A stretch of 64,000 nt of DNA from Bacteroidetes bacterium OLB10 (GTDB taxonomy: Bacteria; Bacteroidota; Bacteroidia; AKYH767-A; OLB10), in assembly GCA_001567275.1 (NCBI GenBank), contig LNBX01000026.1, forward strand, positions 331,095 through 395,094. Reading direction: 5' to 3'. The notes under the pieces are model-generated. The model was not told where the DNA came from, made no database searches, and saw nothing but the letters and a program-made list of their open reading frames with translations. Positions 48,802 to 58,812 of this stretch are shown piece by piece. The translations under genes were made by a program, and so were the position numbers. Numbering within the stretch: position 1 is the stretch's first letter; every line of letters starts with the position of its first letter.

Positions 48802-50598
48802 TTATTGCTTTACAAATTTATTGATTACAACACCATCAGCATTGTTAATCTTAACTGTGTAAACACCTTTTGCAAGTGACTGAACATCTAACTGAACTTT
48901 GAAAGGTTCGTTGTAAGAATATTTCATTACTTCCTGACCAAGGTTGTTATAAATTACCAGAGTTGACTCACCTTTAAGTTTGGCAGTAACATATAAGAAG
49001 TCAGATGCAGGATTTGGATAAACTGATACTTTGTTCTCAATAGTATTATCATTGATACCTGTGCTTACAGCCAATGAAGCATCATCCAAACGCAATGATA
49101 CTTGTGGAGCTGCACCAAAGCCATTGAATCCTACATAATATACACCGCTTGAAGGTACAGTAAATGTATGAGAAGCCAAATGATAGCTTGAATCAGCATA
49201 AAGTGGATCAACAGCAATATTATTAGTCATTGCAGAGCCAACAGCAGCATTACCGAAACGAGATTCCAGTTCGTAAGATGTTTGAGTATCATCATAACTC
49301 TTATACCAGTATTCCAATACATAGTTTGTTCCTGCAGTTAAATCCAGACATGGAGTGATGAGCCAGTTTTCTGCATTACTTACAGCGCTTCCTGCAAAAC
49401 CAATACGTGCACACATGGTACCATTGTTAGGTAAAGCATTGGAGAAATCCCAATTTGCACCATCACCATCAGTATCTTCAGTAGTCCAACCCACAGGAGG
49501 TGTTGCACCTACAACTGTTGACTCAAAGCCTTCAGTATAAGCAGTAGTTGTAATTACGGCAGGTGCAATGTTGGTTACCGAAGTAGAAAGTGTGTCATTT
49601 AATGGGTTACCGTCAGAAGGTAAAGTAATGAAAGCCGTTACAGTGTGAGCACCCGGTGCAGATAAATCAGCTGTACCGGTAAAAGTGTAAGAAGCTGTTG
49701 CATTAGAAGCAATGGAACCCGTAAATGTTTCATTTACCGGAGTCCCGTTATCAACCATAAACCCTACAGAGAAGCCTGAGATAGCACTGCCCCCGTTGTT
49801 CTTCAGAGTAACAGTAACAGGTGTGGTAGCACTTAATCCACAACCTGAAGGGATATTGTCCATTGCATAAAGTTGTCCATCTACTGCCTGTGGTGTGTAG
49901 ATATCCAACTGATCAATGCCAATAAAATTACTGTTATTTCCGTTAGGACCACCTTCAATCACTGCATAACGAATAGCAAAACGTGCAGTGGCACCTGCTG
50001 CAGCTACAGTGTAAATTTTTTGCTCCCAAGCCTGATCATAAGCCTGAAAACGTCCTAATTCAACCCAGGTTAATCCTTCGGGAGTTGAATCACCTGCTGC
50101 AGAATACATTACTCTAACAGAATCAGGCCATATAGATCCTGCTTGAGTTCTGCAATAAAAAGAAATAACATCACCTGCACTTATGTTCATTGCAGGAGTT
50201 ACCAGCCAGCTGTCAATGTCATTCATGTTGGTTACTACCTGATAGTTTGCAGCTACATAAGCATCTGCAGCTCCATTATATGCAGCAAATACGGTAGGAT
50301 TACCCTGAAACCAGGTGGCACCTGTACCCTGTGGGCCTGTTCCTCTGTAATAAGGAAGGTAACCTCTAGCCTTAAGTGAAGTAGTATCATTAGGCTGGCT
50401 GAAATCATCAGAGTAAGCTACGTTGATAGCGCTTACACCACCACGTGCAACAATTTGGTTCTGATGTGAAACTGTTCTTTGATTAGTCTGAATACGTGCT
50501 CCATTGGCAGATTCCTGCGGAACTACCAGACGATCCTGAGCAACGGCACTAATCGTCATTAAAGCTGCAATAGCAGAAACGAAAGTAAATTTTGTCAT
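48802..50598 (-). CDS. T9SS-secreted choice-of-anchor J domain protein
   Basis: The 598-residue product has a Sec signal (MTKFTFVSAIAALMTISAVAQ). Two jelly-roll (choice-of-anchor J / MAM-like) domains follow: the first has YSDDFSQPN and DSWLVTPAMNISAGDVISFY, the second has YTEGFESTVVGATPPVGWTT and ENWLITPCLDLTAG. A CARDB/Ig-like module lies between them. The C-terminus is a T9SS type A sorting domain (VSVYPNPASDFLYVTAKLKG ... GVYTVKINNADG). It is a single-gene unit with a strong terminator and probably binds carbohydrate or surface ligands. Confidence 0.92.
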   Translation of the reverse strand: MTKFTFVSAIAALMTISAVAQDRLVVPQESANGARIQTNQRTVSHQNQIVARGGVSAINVAYSDDFSQPNDTTSLKARGYLPYYRGTGPQGTGATWFQGNPTVFAAYNGAADAYVAANYQVVTNMNDIDSWLVTPAMNISAGDVISFYCRTQAGSIWPDSVRVMYSAAGDSTPEGLTWVELGRFQAYDQAWEQKIYTVAAAGATARFAIRYAVIEGGPNGNNSNFIGIDQLDIYTPQAVDGQLYAMDNIPSGCGLSATTPVTVTLKNNGGSAISGFSVGFMVDNGTPVNETFTGSIASNATASYTFTGTADLSAPGAHTVTAFITLPSDGNPLNDTLSTSVTNIAPAVITTTAYTEGFESTVVGATPPVGWTTEDTDGDGANWDFSNALPNNGTMCARIGFAGSAVSNAENWLITPCLDLTAGTNYVLEYWYKSYDDTQTSYELESRFGNAAVGSAMTNNIAVDPLYADSSYHLASHTFTVPSSGVYYVGFNGFGAAPQVSLRLDDASLAVSTGINDNTIENKVSVYPNPASDFLYVTAKLKGESTLVIYNNLGQEVMKYSYNEPFKVQLDVQSLAKGVYTVKINNADGVVINKFVKQ

Positions 50599-50696
50599 GT
50601 TTTTAAATTTATTTAATTATTAGAATTAATTAGCGCGTAAAAATAAAATACAGAAATTAATAATTTAGTTTTGTTGATTAATTTTAATAATAAATT

Positions 50697-51671
50697 ATGA
50701 ACATTCGGAAAATTGCAGTTTTCACTTCAGGAGGCGATGCTCCGGGTATGAACACCTGCTTACGGTCGGTGGTAAGATGTGCCTTGTCACACGGCTGTGA
50801 GGTGGTGGGTATAATGCGTGGATATGAAGGAATGGTACAAGGTGAATTTATACCTCTGACTGCTCGTTCTGTAAGTAATATTATGCAACGGGGTGGAACT
50901 ATCTTAAAAACTGCCCGAAGCCGGGTGTTTCGGACTGCAGAAGGGATGAAGCAGGCAAATGAACAATTAAAAAGTCACGAAATTGAGGGAATTATTGCCA
51001 TTGGAGGTGACGGAACATTTAAAGGTGCTGTTGAATTTAACAAATTGAATAAAATTCCCTTCATAGGTATTCCGGGAACCATAGATAATGATTTATACGG
51101 AACCGATTATACCATAGGTTTTGACACGGCATTGAATACGATAATTGATGCTGTTGATAAATTAAAAGACACAGCAGCATCTCACGACAGAATTTTCTTT
51201 GTGGAAGTGATGGGGCGCGATTCAGGATGCCTTGCACTCTATGCCGGTATAGCCTGCGGTGCAGAAGAAATATTACTTCCGGAAGAAAAAACGGATATTG
51301 AAAAACTGGTAAATAAACTAAAGGACAGTTTGCATCGCAGAAAAACTTCAAGCATTGTGATGGTGGCTGAAGGTGATGATGGCGGAGGTGCGTATAAGAT
51401 TGCTCAGGAAGTTAAAAAGAAATTCGATTATGATATCCGTGTCACTGTTTTGGGACATATTCAGCGAGGTGGCAATCCGTCAGCTAAGGACCGTATCATG
51501 GCAACACGTTTCGGAGCAGTGGCAGTAGAGGCATTGCTCAATGGCGAAACCAATAAAATGACAGGCTGGAATGGTCATGAAGTAATACTAGTTGACCTTC
51601 AGAAGGCAGTAAAACAGGAAAGTCCATTGGACAAAAATCTGTTGAGATATAAAGAATTTTTATCATTGTAA
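50697..51671 (+). CDS. pfkA: 6-phosphofructokinase (ATP-dependent)
   Basis: The 324-residue product has TSGGDAPGMNTCLRSVV, the ATP site IAIGGDGTFKGA, the catalytic PGTIDNDLYGTDYTIGFDTA and HIQRGGNPSAKDR. The GGDG glycine favours ATP over pyrophosphate as donor. It commits fructose 6-phosphate to glycolysis. A TAGTTTTG box at 50666-50673 is a possible -7 element. The BadF-type kinase follows after 20 bp and is probably co-transcribed. Confidence 0.97.
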   Translation: MNIRKIAVFTSGGDAPGMNTCLRSVVRCALSHGCEVVGIMRGYEGMVQGEFIPLTARSVSNIMQRGGTILKTARSRVFRTAEGMKQANEQLKSHEIEGIIAIGGDGTFKGAVEFNKLNKIPFIGIPGTIDNDLYGTDYTIGFDTALNTIIDAVDKLKDTAASHDRIFFVEVMGRDSGCLALYAGIACGAEEILLPEEKTDIEKLVNKLKDSLHRRKTSSIVMVAEGDDGGGAYKIAQEVKKKFDYDIRVTVLGHIQRGGNPSAKDRIMATRFGAVAVEALLNGETNKMTGWNGHEVILVDLQKAVKQESPLDKNLLRYKEFLSL

Positions 51672-51691
51672 ATCAATTTTTAAATCATAGT

Positions 51692-52537
51692 ATGTTATTA
51701 GTTGCCGACAGTGGCTCCACCAAAACCAACTGGTTGTTATCAGACAAGAAAAATAAACCTGTAGAAATTGAAACCATTGGCTTCAACCCTTTCTTCCATT
51801 CAACTGAATTTGTTTTGAATGAGCTAAAAAAAAGCAATCAGCTTCAGCAATTCGCAAATACTGTTACCGAAGTAAAATATTTTGGCTCAGGATGCTCGAG
51901 TGATGACAGAAAAAAAATTATTGCTGATGCATTGCAACAGATTTTTACGAATGCCAATGTTTTTGTAGATCATGATATGCTTGGTGCATGTATTGCTGCA
52001 TGCTATGATAAGCCGGGGCTGGTAGCCATCTTAGGTACCGGATCGAACATTGCTTTCTGGGACGGACAAAAAATTTACCCAACCAACCATGGGCTCGGAT
52101 ACATTTTAGGCGATGAAGGTAGCGGAAGTTATTTTGGCAGAAAACTTATCACCCATTTTCTTTATGGCATTATGCCTGATGATTTGAAGACAAAGTTTTT
52201 TTCGGAATATAATATGACGAAGGAAATGGCCATTGAAAACGTTTATCATAAGCCGGGTGCAAATGTTTATCTTGCATCTTTTGCCAAATTCCTTTCAGTT
52301 GAATCACAACATCCTTACCTCAGAAATCTGATTTATAATGGCTTTTTGGAATTTGCCGAAACAAGTATTCTCGCCTATCAGCAACACCGGCAGCATCCTG
52401 TACATTTTATAGGAAGTATTGCTCATCATTTCAGAGATGTTTTAGACAAAGTTGCTGCCGAAAAAAGTTTTACAGTCGGAAAAGTTATAGTGCGACCTGT
52501 GGATGAATTGTTGCATTATTATTCAACATTCAAATAA
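51692..52537 (+). CDS. BadF/BadG/BcrA/BcrD-type ATPase, N-acetylglucosamine-kinase-like
   Basis: The 281-residue ASKHA-fold product has the phosphate-1 loop VADSGSTKTNWLLSDK, the phosphate-2 loop AILGTGSNIAFWDG, the GLGYILGDEGSGSYFG segment and the adenosine motif FIGSIAHHFRDVL. Homologues phosphorylate N-acetylglucosamine or related amino sugars and are frequent in Bacteroidota. Pairing with pfkA suggests sugar catabolism or cell-wall recycling. The substrate is not determined by these motifs. Confidence 0.9.
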   Translation: MLLVADSGSTKTNWLLSDKKNKPVEIETIGFNPFFHSTEFVLNELKKSNQLQQFANTVTEVKYFGSGCSSDDRKKIIADALQQIFTNANVFVDHDMLGACIAACYDKPGLVAILGTGSNIAFWDGQKIYPTNHGLGYILGDEGSGSYFGRKLITHFLYGIMPDDLKTKFFSEYNMTKEMAIENVYHKPGANVYLASFAKFLSVESQHPYLRNLIYNGFLEFAETSILAYQQHRQHPVHFIGSIAHHFRDVLDKVAAEKSFTVGKVIVRPVDELLHYYSTFK

Positions 52538-52683
52538 TTATAGTTGAGGGCAGTTTCTTCATCATAAAAAAATACTTTTTCGGTTTAAACCTTACCTGTT
52601 GAATAAAATCCAATAATAATTCGGATGTATGTCCGTTACTTATCTAATTTCGAAACAATTCAAAATTCAAATTCAGCTCAAAT

Positions 52684-53622
52684 ATGAAAAAGCAGATTAT
52701 CGGAATTCTAAGCGCAGTATTGCTCACCGGATTCATTTCATCATGTAAGAAAGATGACCAGCAAAAACTGGATGAACAAACCCGTCAGTTTAATGACGAC
52801 TCTAACAACTACAAAGCAGAATCTGATCAGGCAGATGATGACGTGAATAACGCAGTAAATGATATTCCTGCTTTTGGAAGAGGTGCAGGTGTTTTGTCAA
52901 GCCCATTATGTGGAGTAACCATTGACTCATCTCAGCTTTCGCAAAAAATTCTGTTCTTTAATTTCGATGGTGTTACTCCATGCTTCAGTCCTTCACGTAC
53001 ACGTTCAGGACAAATAAAAGTACAACTTACATCAGGAGCCAGCTGGCACGACCCCGGAGCTGTACTTACTCTTACCTATAACAGTTTTAAAGTAACACGA
53101 CTCAGTGATAATAAATCAATCACATTTAATGGTGTGAAAACTCTTGAAAATGTAAACGGTCACAACTGGCTTACCTTTTTAATGGGAACAAGTACATTTA
53201 AATACAGAAGCAGAGCATACAACGTTCAGGTTAGTTACGACAATGGTGCTTCTGCCGTATGGAATCAGGCTTACATGACTGAGTGGCTCTACACTCCAAC
53301 GAGTGCACATGGAGCATATATTACATTTACTTGTAATGGTGATACAACCATGAATGGCTACTCAAATGTAAGTATGTGGGGAGTGAATCGCTTTTCACAG
53401 GCTTTTACAACAAACTACAACACACAAATTTTATCAAACACCTATTGCGGATTGTGGAGACCCAATTCAGGTGAGTTGGTACATCATGTAAACGCCAACA
53501 CCTACAGCCTCACACTTGGAGTAGATCAGAGTGGTAATCCAACAACACTCGACTGTGCCTACGGATATAAAGTTACATGGACTGTAAACGGAACAACCAA
53601 CAGTGTAGTGCTCAGTTATTGA
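52684..53622 (+). CDS. Lipoprotein of an undescribed family (copy 1)
   Basis: The 312-residue product has a lipoprotein signal (lipobox ISSC at about residue 21), an acidic tether (about 25-65) and a beta-rich domain of about 240 residues. It shares with the gene at 61456 the pattern RSGxxxVQL, NGVKTLENVNG, YSNVSMWGVNRF, VDQSGNPTTLDCAYGYKVTW and four to five matched Cys. No catalytic motif is recognisable. The acidic linker right after the lipid-anchored Cys resembles surface-export signals of Bacteroidota lipoproteins, so display on the cell surface is plausible. It is a single-gene unit with a hairpin terminator. Confidence 0.82.
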   Translation: MKKQIIGILSAVLLTGFISSCKKDDQQKLDEQTRQFNDDSNNYKAESDQADDDVNNAVNDIPAFGRGAGVLSSPLCGVTIDSSQLSQKILFFNFDGVTPCFSPSRTRSGQIKVQLTSGASWHDPGAVLTLTYNSFKVTRLSDNKSITFNGVKTLENVNGHNWLTFLMGTSTFKYRSRAYNVQVSYDNGASAVWNQAYMTEWLYTPTSAHGAYITFTCNGDTTMNGYSNVSMWGVNRFSQAFTTNYNTQILSNTYCGLWRPNSGELVHHVNANTYSLTLGVDQSGNPTTLDCAYGYKVTWTVNGTTNSVVLSY

Positions 53623-53646
53623 TTTTTGAAACCGTTTAAAAAAAAT

Positions 53647-53680
53647 AAAAAACAGAGTTTGTTATCAGACTCTGTTTTTT
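53647..53680 (+). terminator. Terminator after lipoprotein copy 1
   Basis: AAAAAACAGAGT and ACTCTGTTTTTT form a 12-bp stem with a 10-nt loop ending in a T6 run. It overlaps the candidate promoter of the next gene. Confidence 0.85.
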
Positions 53681-53687
53681 ACTTTTG
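53658..53687 (+). promoter_or_regulatory. Candidate promoter of the ICMT-like gene, nested in a terminator
   Basis: TTTG (53658-53661) and TACTTTTG (53680-53687) are 18 bp apart. The -33 box lies at the loop edge of the upstream terminator and the -7 box starts with its last T. The predicted start leaves about 17 nt before the ATG at 53712. Confidence 0.5.
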
Positions 53688-53711
53688 ATGCCGCTCTTCA
53701 AACAATAGAAT

Positions 53712-54468
53712 ATGGCATTACAGGAAGAAATGGAAAAGCAGGGCTTATGGCTTTTCAAATTCAGAAGTATATTACCTCTTATCCTATTAGCGGGAGGATT
53801 ATTTTTATATGTCTGGAGAGAAAAATATAACCTTCGTCCATTTCATGAAAATTCGAAGGCTGAAGAAATTTATCTTTACATCTGTATGGCGGTTTCTTTT
53901 GTCGGGCTCATTCTCAGAATATATATTGTCGGTCATACACCGGTTAACACATCCGGTAGAAACACTTCAGAAGGTCAGGTTGCCGACAGTATTAATCAGA
54001 CAGGTATGTATTCCATGGTTCGTCATCCGCTTTATGTGGGTAATTTTATCATGTGGCTGGGTATTGCATTGCTAACAGCAAGCATCTGGTTCGTTCTTGC
54101 ATTCATACTTATTTATTGGTTGTACTACGAAAGAATCATGTATGCCGAGGAGCAGTTTATGAGAAAAAAAATTTGGTGAAGTTTACATAGACTGGGCATC
54201 CAAAACGCCTGCATTCATTCCTGATATTACACTGTATAAAAAACCTGCATTACCTTTCAGCTGGAAAAAAGTTCTAAAAAAAGAGAAGAACGGTTTTGCT
54301 GCCGTTTTTATCGTATTCTATCTGTTTTATGCAACAGGTGAATGGGCTGAGGGTGATAAAATCAACAATAAATTTCTGCTTTACGGAACTATTTTCAGTG
54401 TTCTGTTTTATATCGTTATAAAAACCATCAGAAAACAGACAACCTTGCTCAACGAAGAAGGTCGTTAA
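53712..54468 (+). CDS. ICMT-like membrane methyltransferase (frameshifted)
   Basis: The first frame (53712-54179) encodes three to four transmembrane helices and the ICMT/PEMT signature TGMYSMVRHPLYVGNFIMW, and stops at EEQFMRKKIW. Dropping one A from the A8 run at 54164-54171 continues as RKKFGEVYIDWASKTPAF and on through two further helices to a stop at 54468, about 251 residues in all. The family methylates isoprenylcysteine, phospholipid or, in some bacteria, lipid A phosphate; the substrate here is unknown. Conservation of the second frame shows that the gene was recently intact or is intact in the real genome. Confidence 0.85.
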
Positions 54469-54503
54469 GCATGTTATTTCTTTTACAGGTTTATTAAATA
54501 ATC

Positions 54504-55307
54504 CTATTGGGGATGATAATATTTCATTGCTGTTGGCATAAACTTATTGATATTATTTATGCGTGTTTCATTGCTGGGGTGTGTACTTAAAAACTCAGGC
54601 ACTTTACCCCCACCGGCAGCAGCCATTCTTTTCCAAAATTCAGGAGCAGTGCGCGGATCGTAACCGGCCATTGCCATAAAAATTAAACCTAGTTTATCAG
54701 CTTCGGTTTCCTGCAAACGTGAGTAAGGCAACAGCACACCCACATTGGCTGCCACACCATATGCTGCGTTGAATAAAGCACGTGTTTCAGCAGGTTTATT
54801 TGCCATGGCTACATCTAATGCCAAACCTCCTGTCATGGCAAGAAGTTGTTGACTCATTCTCTCATTCCCATGCCGTGCTATGGCATGCGCAATCTCATGA
54901 CCCATCACCATAGCCAACCCTTTCTCATCCTTTGTAACAGGAAGAAGTCCTGAATAAACCACTACCTTACCTCCGGGCATACACCATGCATTAACTTCTT
55001 TGCTGTTCACCAGATTAAATTCCCATTTATAGTCTTTAATCCTGTCGCCCATTTTATTTTCATTCATATAGCGGATAACAGCATTCTTTATTTTCTCACC
55101 TGTATTTTTTACTAATTGCGTTTGAGGGCTTGAAGGTGCAACAGGTGGATTCTCCTTTAGAAAATCGTTATAGGATGTAAGAGCCATTGCCACCATTTGT
55201 GATTCGGGCAACAGGTTAATTTGTTTTCTTTCTGTCAGCGGCACTTTGCTGCATGACATCAGCAGAACAATCAATATAAATGTTTTGAACTTAATAATAT
55301 GTTTCAT
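54504..55307 (-). CDS. M48-family metalloprotease lipoprotein
   Basis: The product (267 residues from the preferred start) has the lipobox LLMSC and an M48 domain with the zinc motif HEIAHAIARH (His-Glu-x2-His) and the downstream Glu ligand in ETEADKLGLIFM. Residues EVNAWCMPGGKVVVYSGLL complete the family pattern. It resembles BepA/LoiP-type proteases that degrade misassembled outer-membrane proteins. A longer reading from 55337 adds 10 residues before the signal peptide (MCYNCCKSSI), which would disturb it, so the ATG at 55307 is preferred. Confidence 0.93.
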   Translation of the reverse strand: MKHIIKFKTFILIVLLMSCSKVPLTERKQINLLPESQMVAMALTSYNDFLKENPPVAPSSPQTQLVKNTGEKIKNAVIRYMNENKMGDRIKDYKWEFNLVNSKEVNAWCMPGGKVVVYSGLLPVTKDEKGLAMVMGHEIAHAIARHGNERMSQQLLAMTGGLALDVAMANKPAETRALFNAAYGVAANVGVLLPYSRLQETEADKLGLIFMAMAGYDPRTAPEFWKRMAAAGGGKVPEFLSTHPSNETRINNINKFMPTAMKYYHPQ

Positions 55308-55381
55308 AATGGAAGATTTACAACAATTATAACACAAACGTAAACCAAAAAGTACGTCTGTAGTTAAAGTGTGAATGAAAA

Positions 55382-55654
55382 TTATTCTACTTCAGCAGTT
55401 AGTCCTCTTTGAACAAGTGCTTTGCACATTGGCCTGAGGTCTTTTACCGTTCCGTCTTTTACAGAACATCGTCCGTTATTATGAACAATTACCGAGCACT
55501 GTTCGGCCTGCACACGTTCGTGATGACAGATTTCTATTAATGATTCAATAACGAAATCAAAAGTATTCACATCGTCATTATATAAAACCAAATGACGCTC
55601 CTTACTTACATCGGAGGATTTCTCAATTTCCTGTTCAGCATGTTTTGCAGCCAT
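55382..55654 (-). CDS. clpS: Clp protease adaptor ClpS
   Basis: The 90-residue product has the ClpS core: LVLYNDDVNTFDFVIESLIE, CHHERVQAEQCSVIVHNNG and a final VQRGLTAEVE. The N-degron pocket motif NDDxxTxxFV-like is present. ClpS hands substrates with bulky N-terminal residues to ClpAP/ClpCP. No clpA or clpC gene is adjacent. It is 74 bp upstream of the M48 gene on the same strand. Confidence 0.95.
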   Translation of the reverse strand: MAAKHAEQEIEKSSDVSKERHLVLYNDDVNTFDFVIESLIEICHHERVQAEQCSVIVHNNGRCSVKDGTVKDLRPMCKALVQRGLTAEVE

Positions 55655-55758
55655 GAAGATTTATTAATTATTGAACACTGCAATAATAAAAATCTATTCA
55701 ATAAAAAAAATGCTGTTGTGAATAATTTTTGAGATGACAAGCATCACTACTGAAAGCA

Positions 55759-56514
55759 TCAATTGGAAGCAATGCTTCTGTACTTTCCGATAACAGAACC
55801 ACTTTCACGTCTGATGCTCACCGGAATTCTCTCATTTACATCTACATAAGATGCATTTTGGAGTTTATCGGCAAGTGACGTATTTTGTGTTGTTGGAATT
55901 GGTTCTGCCGCTGACTTAGCGTTTTGGCGATTATGAATTTCAAAAGTAAGTTTCACAGGAATTTCTGTAATAGCCACATTCAACTCAGGCAAATGCTTTT
56001 GTGATACTGTTGCAGGTTGCACTTCTTCGCTCGTCTTGCTATTATCCGGTTTTTGAATTTCTGTCACTGGAATGTTGCTCTGGTCATTTACAGGCACTAC
56101 ACGAACAGCAAGTGAAGAACTTTCATAAGATGCTGTTTTATTCTCAGTTTTCTGTAAATCATCAAGTGATAAATTTGTTAAGTCGTAATTTCCGGTTACT
56201 GAAAGTGTGTTTTCAACAATTTCATTTTGCTTTTGTTCATCCTGCTTCTCCTTGGCTAATTCAACTTGAGCCTGCTGTGCCTGTGTGAGTTGAACCATAT
56301 CTTTATCCTGAGGAGGATGAAGAACCATTTTCAAAGCGGATAGCGGCAACTTTGGTGCAGGTATAATCTGCAGTTCTGTCGTCTGCAATGGAATTAACAG
56401 GTGTCCTATATCTGCTTTACTTTCAAGCAAACGAATATCAGCAGATTGTTGCGCCTTCGAAATCAAAACAGATAAAGAAAGACAAACACTGATGGTAATG
56501 ACAATTCTTTTCAT
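55759..56514 (-). CDS. Secreted protein of unknown function
   Basis: The 251-residue product has a Sec signal (MKRIVITISVCLSLSVLISKAQ). The rest is Gln/Asn/Pro/Ser-rich, with a possible short helix (QLTQAQQAQVELAKEKQDEQ) and no recognisable domain. The C-terminus (VSIRRESGSVIGKYRSIASN) is not a T9SS signal. It is probably periplasmic and largely unstructured. It is divergent from the S46 peptidase gene. I cannot assign a function. Confidence 0.65.
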   Translation of the reverse strand: MKRIVITISVCLSLSVLISKAQQSADIRLLESKADIGHLLIPLQTTELQIIPAPKLPLSALKMVLHPPQDKDMVQLTQAQQAQVELAKEKQDEQKQNEIVENTLSVTGNYDLTNLSLDDLQKTENKTASYESSSLAVRVVPVNDQSNIPVTEIQKPDNSKTSEEVQPATVSQKHLPELNVAITEIPVKLTFEIHNRQNAKSAAEPIPTTQNTSLADKLQNASYVDVNERIPVSIRRESGSVIGKYRSIASN

Positions 56515-56642
56515 TGTATATATGCTTAGCCGTTATACTGCAAGCCGCGTCTAAAAGTTACCCTTTTCCGCCTTTTTTATCCATATTCCTCTGTACTTTA
56601 TTTTTTTAGATTTGCTTTCAACTTTAAAATACTTCTTATATC

Positions 56643-58800
56643 ATGCTAAAAAAATTCATTTTCATTGCACTGCTTTCTTTACAATCATTTAACCTTAAGG
56701 CTGATGAAGGCATGTGGCTTCCAATGCTCTTGCAAACGGTCAATGGTGATGCTCTTTATACTAAAGGGTTAAAAATTCCGATTGATTCAATATATTCAGT
56801 GAACAAAACTTCGCTTAAAGATGCGATAGTATTGTTTGGAGGTGGATGCACCGGTGAAATAATCAGTAACAAAGGACTTTTACTTACCAATCATCATTGT
56901 GGTTATAGCCAGATTCAAAGCCACAGTACAATAGAGCATGACTATCTTACCAACGGCTTCTGGGCAAAGAATATGTCAGAAGAATTACCATGCCCGGGGC
57001 TCACTGCAACCTTCATCATTCGTATTGATGATGTAACAGATGACATAATAAATCAGGTAAACGGACTGAAAGAAGATGATAGAAATAAAAAAGTTAAAGA
57101 AATATCTGAACAACTAATAAAGAAAGCTATTGAGGGGACTCATTACTCCGCAGATATAAAACCATTTTATTATGGCAATAAATATTTCATGATTGTTACC
57201 GAAACATTTAAAGATGTACGCATGGTAGGTGCTCCTCCCTCTTCTATAGGTAAGTTTGGTGCTGATGCCGACAACTGGATGTGGCCACGTCATACCGGAG
57301 ATTTTTCAATTTTCAGAATTTATGCCGACAAAAACAATCAACCTGCGGAATACTCCAAAGACAATGTTGCTTACACACCCAGATATTCCTTCCCTATATC
57401 CATAAAAGGAGTAAAAGAAAATGATTTTACAATGGTATATGGATTTCCGGGGCGAACACAGGAATATATTCCCAAAGAAGCTGTGCGAACAATTATTGAA
57501 AACACAGATCCTAATAGAATTAAATTACGTGATATCAGGCTTAAAATTATGGGAGAAGCCATGCGCAATAACGATACAATCCGACTGCAATATGCTTCTA
57601 AGTATGCAAATGTGGAAAATGCCTATAAGAAATGGCAGGGAGAAGTGCTTGGATTAAAAAGATTGAATGCGATTGAAGTGAAAGCTGACTTCGAAACCAA
57701 GTTCGTCAACTGGACAAAGAATGTGAAAGACGGACAAGAGTATGTAAATGCCTTAACACAACTCAACGAACTGCATCAAAAAATCAGACCTTACAGTGCT
57801 GCTCTGGATTATTACGCTGAAGGAATTAAAGGAATTGACCTTCTGAATTTCGCTGCCAACTTCACCAAACTTGAAAAACTTTGCGAGAAAGAACCTGTAG
57901 ATGAAAAAGCATTGAGTGATGCTGTGGATCAACTGAAAAAATCATCTAAAGGATTTTTCAAGAATTATAATGCAAGCATTGACAAGGATATTTTCGAACG
58001 GCTAATACAGGAATACAGAAAGGGAACGCCACAGGATTTAGCTGCTGATCTTTCAATGATTGACAAAAAATTCAAAGGTGATTACCATAAATATACAGAA
58101 TATGTTTTTGGCAAATCACATTTCTCTGATCTTGCAAAAACAGAAAAATTTCTCAGCACTTTTTTCAGCTAAGAAATTAAAATCACTCACTAATGATCCT
58201 GCATACCAACTGATGAAAACATGTAGCGCAGCCTATGCAGACAAGGTGAGCATTCCATACAAAAGTCTGATGAACGAAATTGACTTATTGCAACGCACCT
58301 ATATGAAAGGGCAGATGGAAATGGCTTCTGATGAAAAACGAAAAATTTATCCTGACGCCAACTTAACATTACGGCTTACGTATGGAAAAGTGGAAGGTTA
58401 TGAACCACGTGACGGAATAGTGTATAAATATTACAGTACACTTACCGGAGTGATAGAGAAATACGATTCAACGAATTATGATTTCAACGCACCTGCAAAA
58501 CTACTCGACCTGTACAGGAAAAAAGATTTTGGAGAATATGGCAGTAACGGAAATATCACTCCATGCTTTCTAGCTTCCAATCATACTACAGGGGGCAACT
58601 CAGGCAGTCCGGTGCTGAATGCTTATGGCCAACTTATAGGCACCAACTTCGATCGGGTGTGGGAAGGAACTATGAGCGATATCATGTTCGACCCAGAACG
58701 CTGCAGAAATATTTCACTTGATATTCGTTATACTCTGTTTATCATTGACAAGTTTGCAGGTGCAAGATGGCTTGTTGATGAAATGAATATTGTAAAATAA
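56643..58800 (+). CDS. S46 dipeptidyl-peptidase, DPP11-type (frameshifted)
   Basis: Two overlapping frames encode about 718 residues with a Sec signal. The catalytic His is in LLTNHHCGYSQ (His85), the Asp in RHTGDFSIFRIYAD and the Ser in GGNSGSPVLNAYGQ. The residue 18 positions after that Ser is Arg (GTNFDRVWEG), the position that is Arg in DPP11 and Gly in DPP7, so release of Asp/Glu-ending dipeptides is predicted. The break lies at a T6 run (58160-58165): removing one T joins FLSTFSAKKLKSLTND. The two parts overlap and both are well conserved. This enzyme feeds on peptides in the periplasm. Confidence 0.92.
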
Positions 58801-58812
58801 AGCTGCGTTTAA

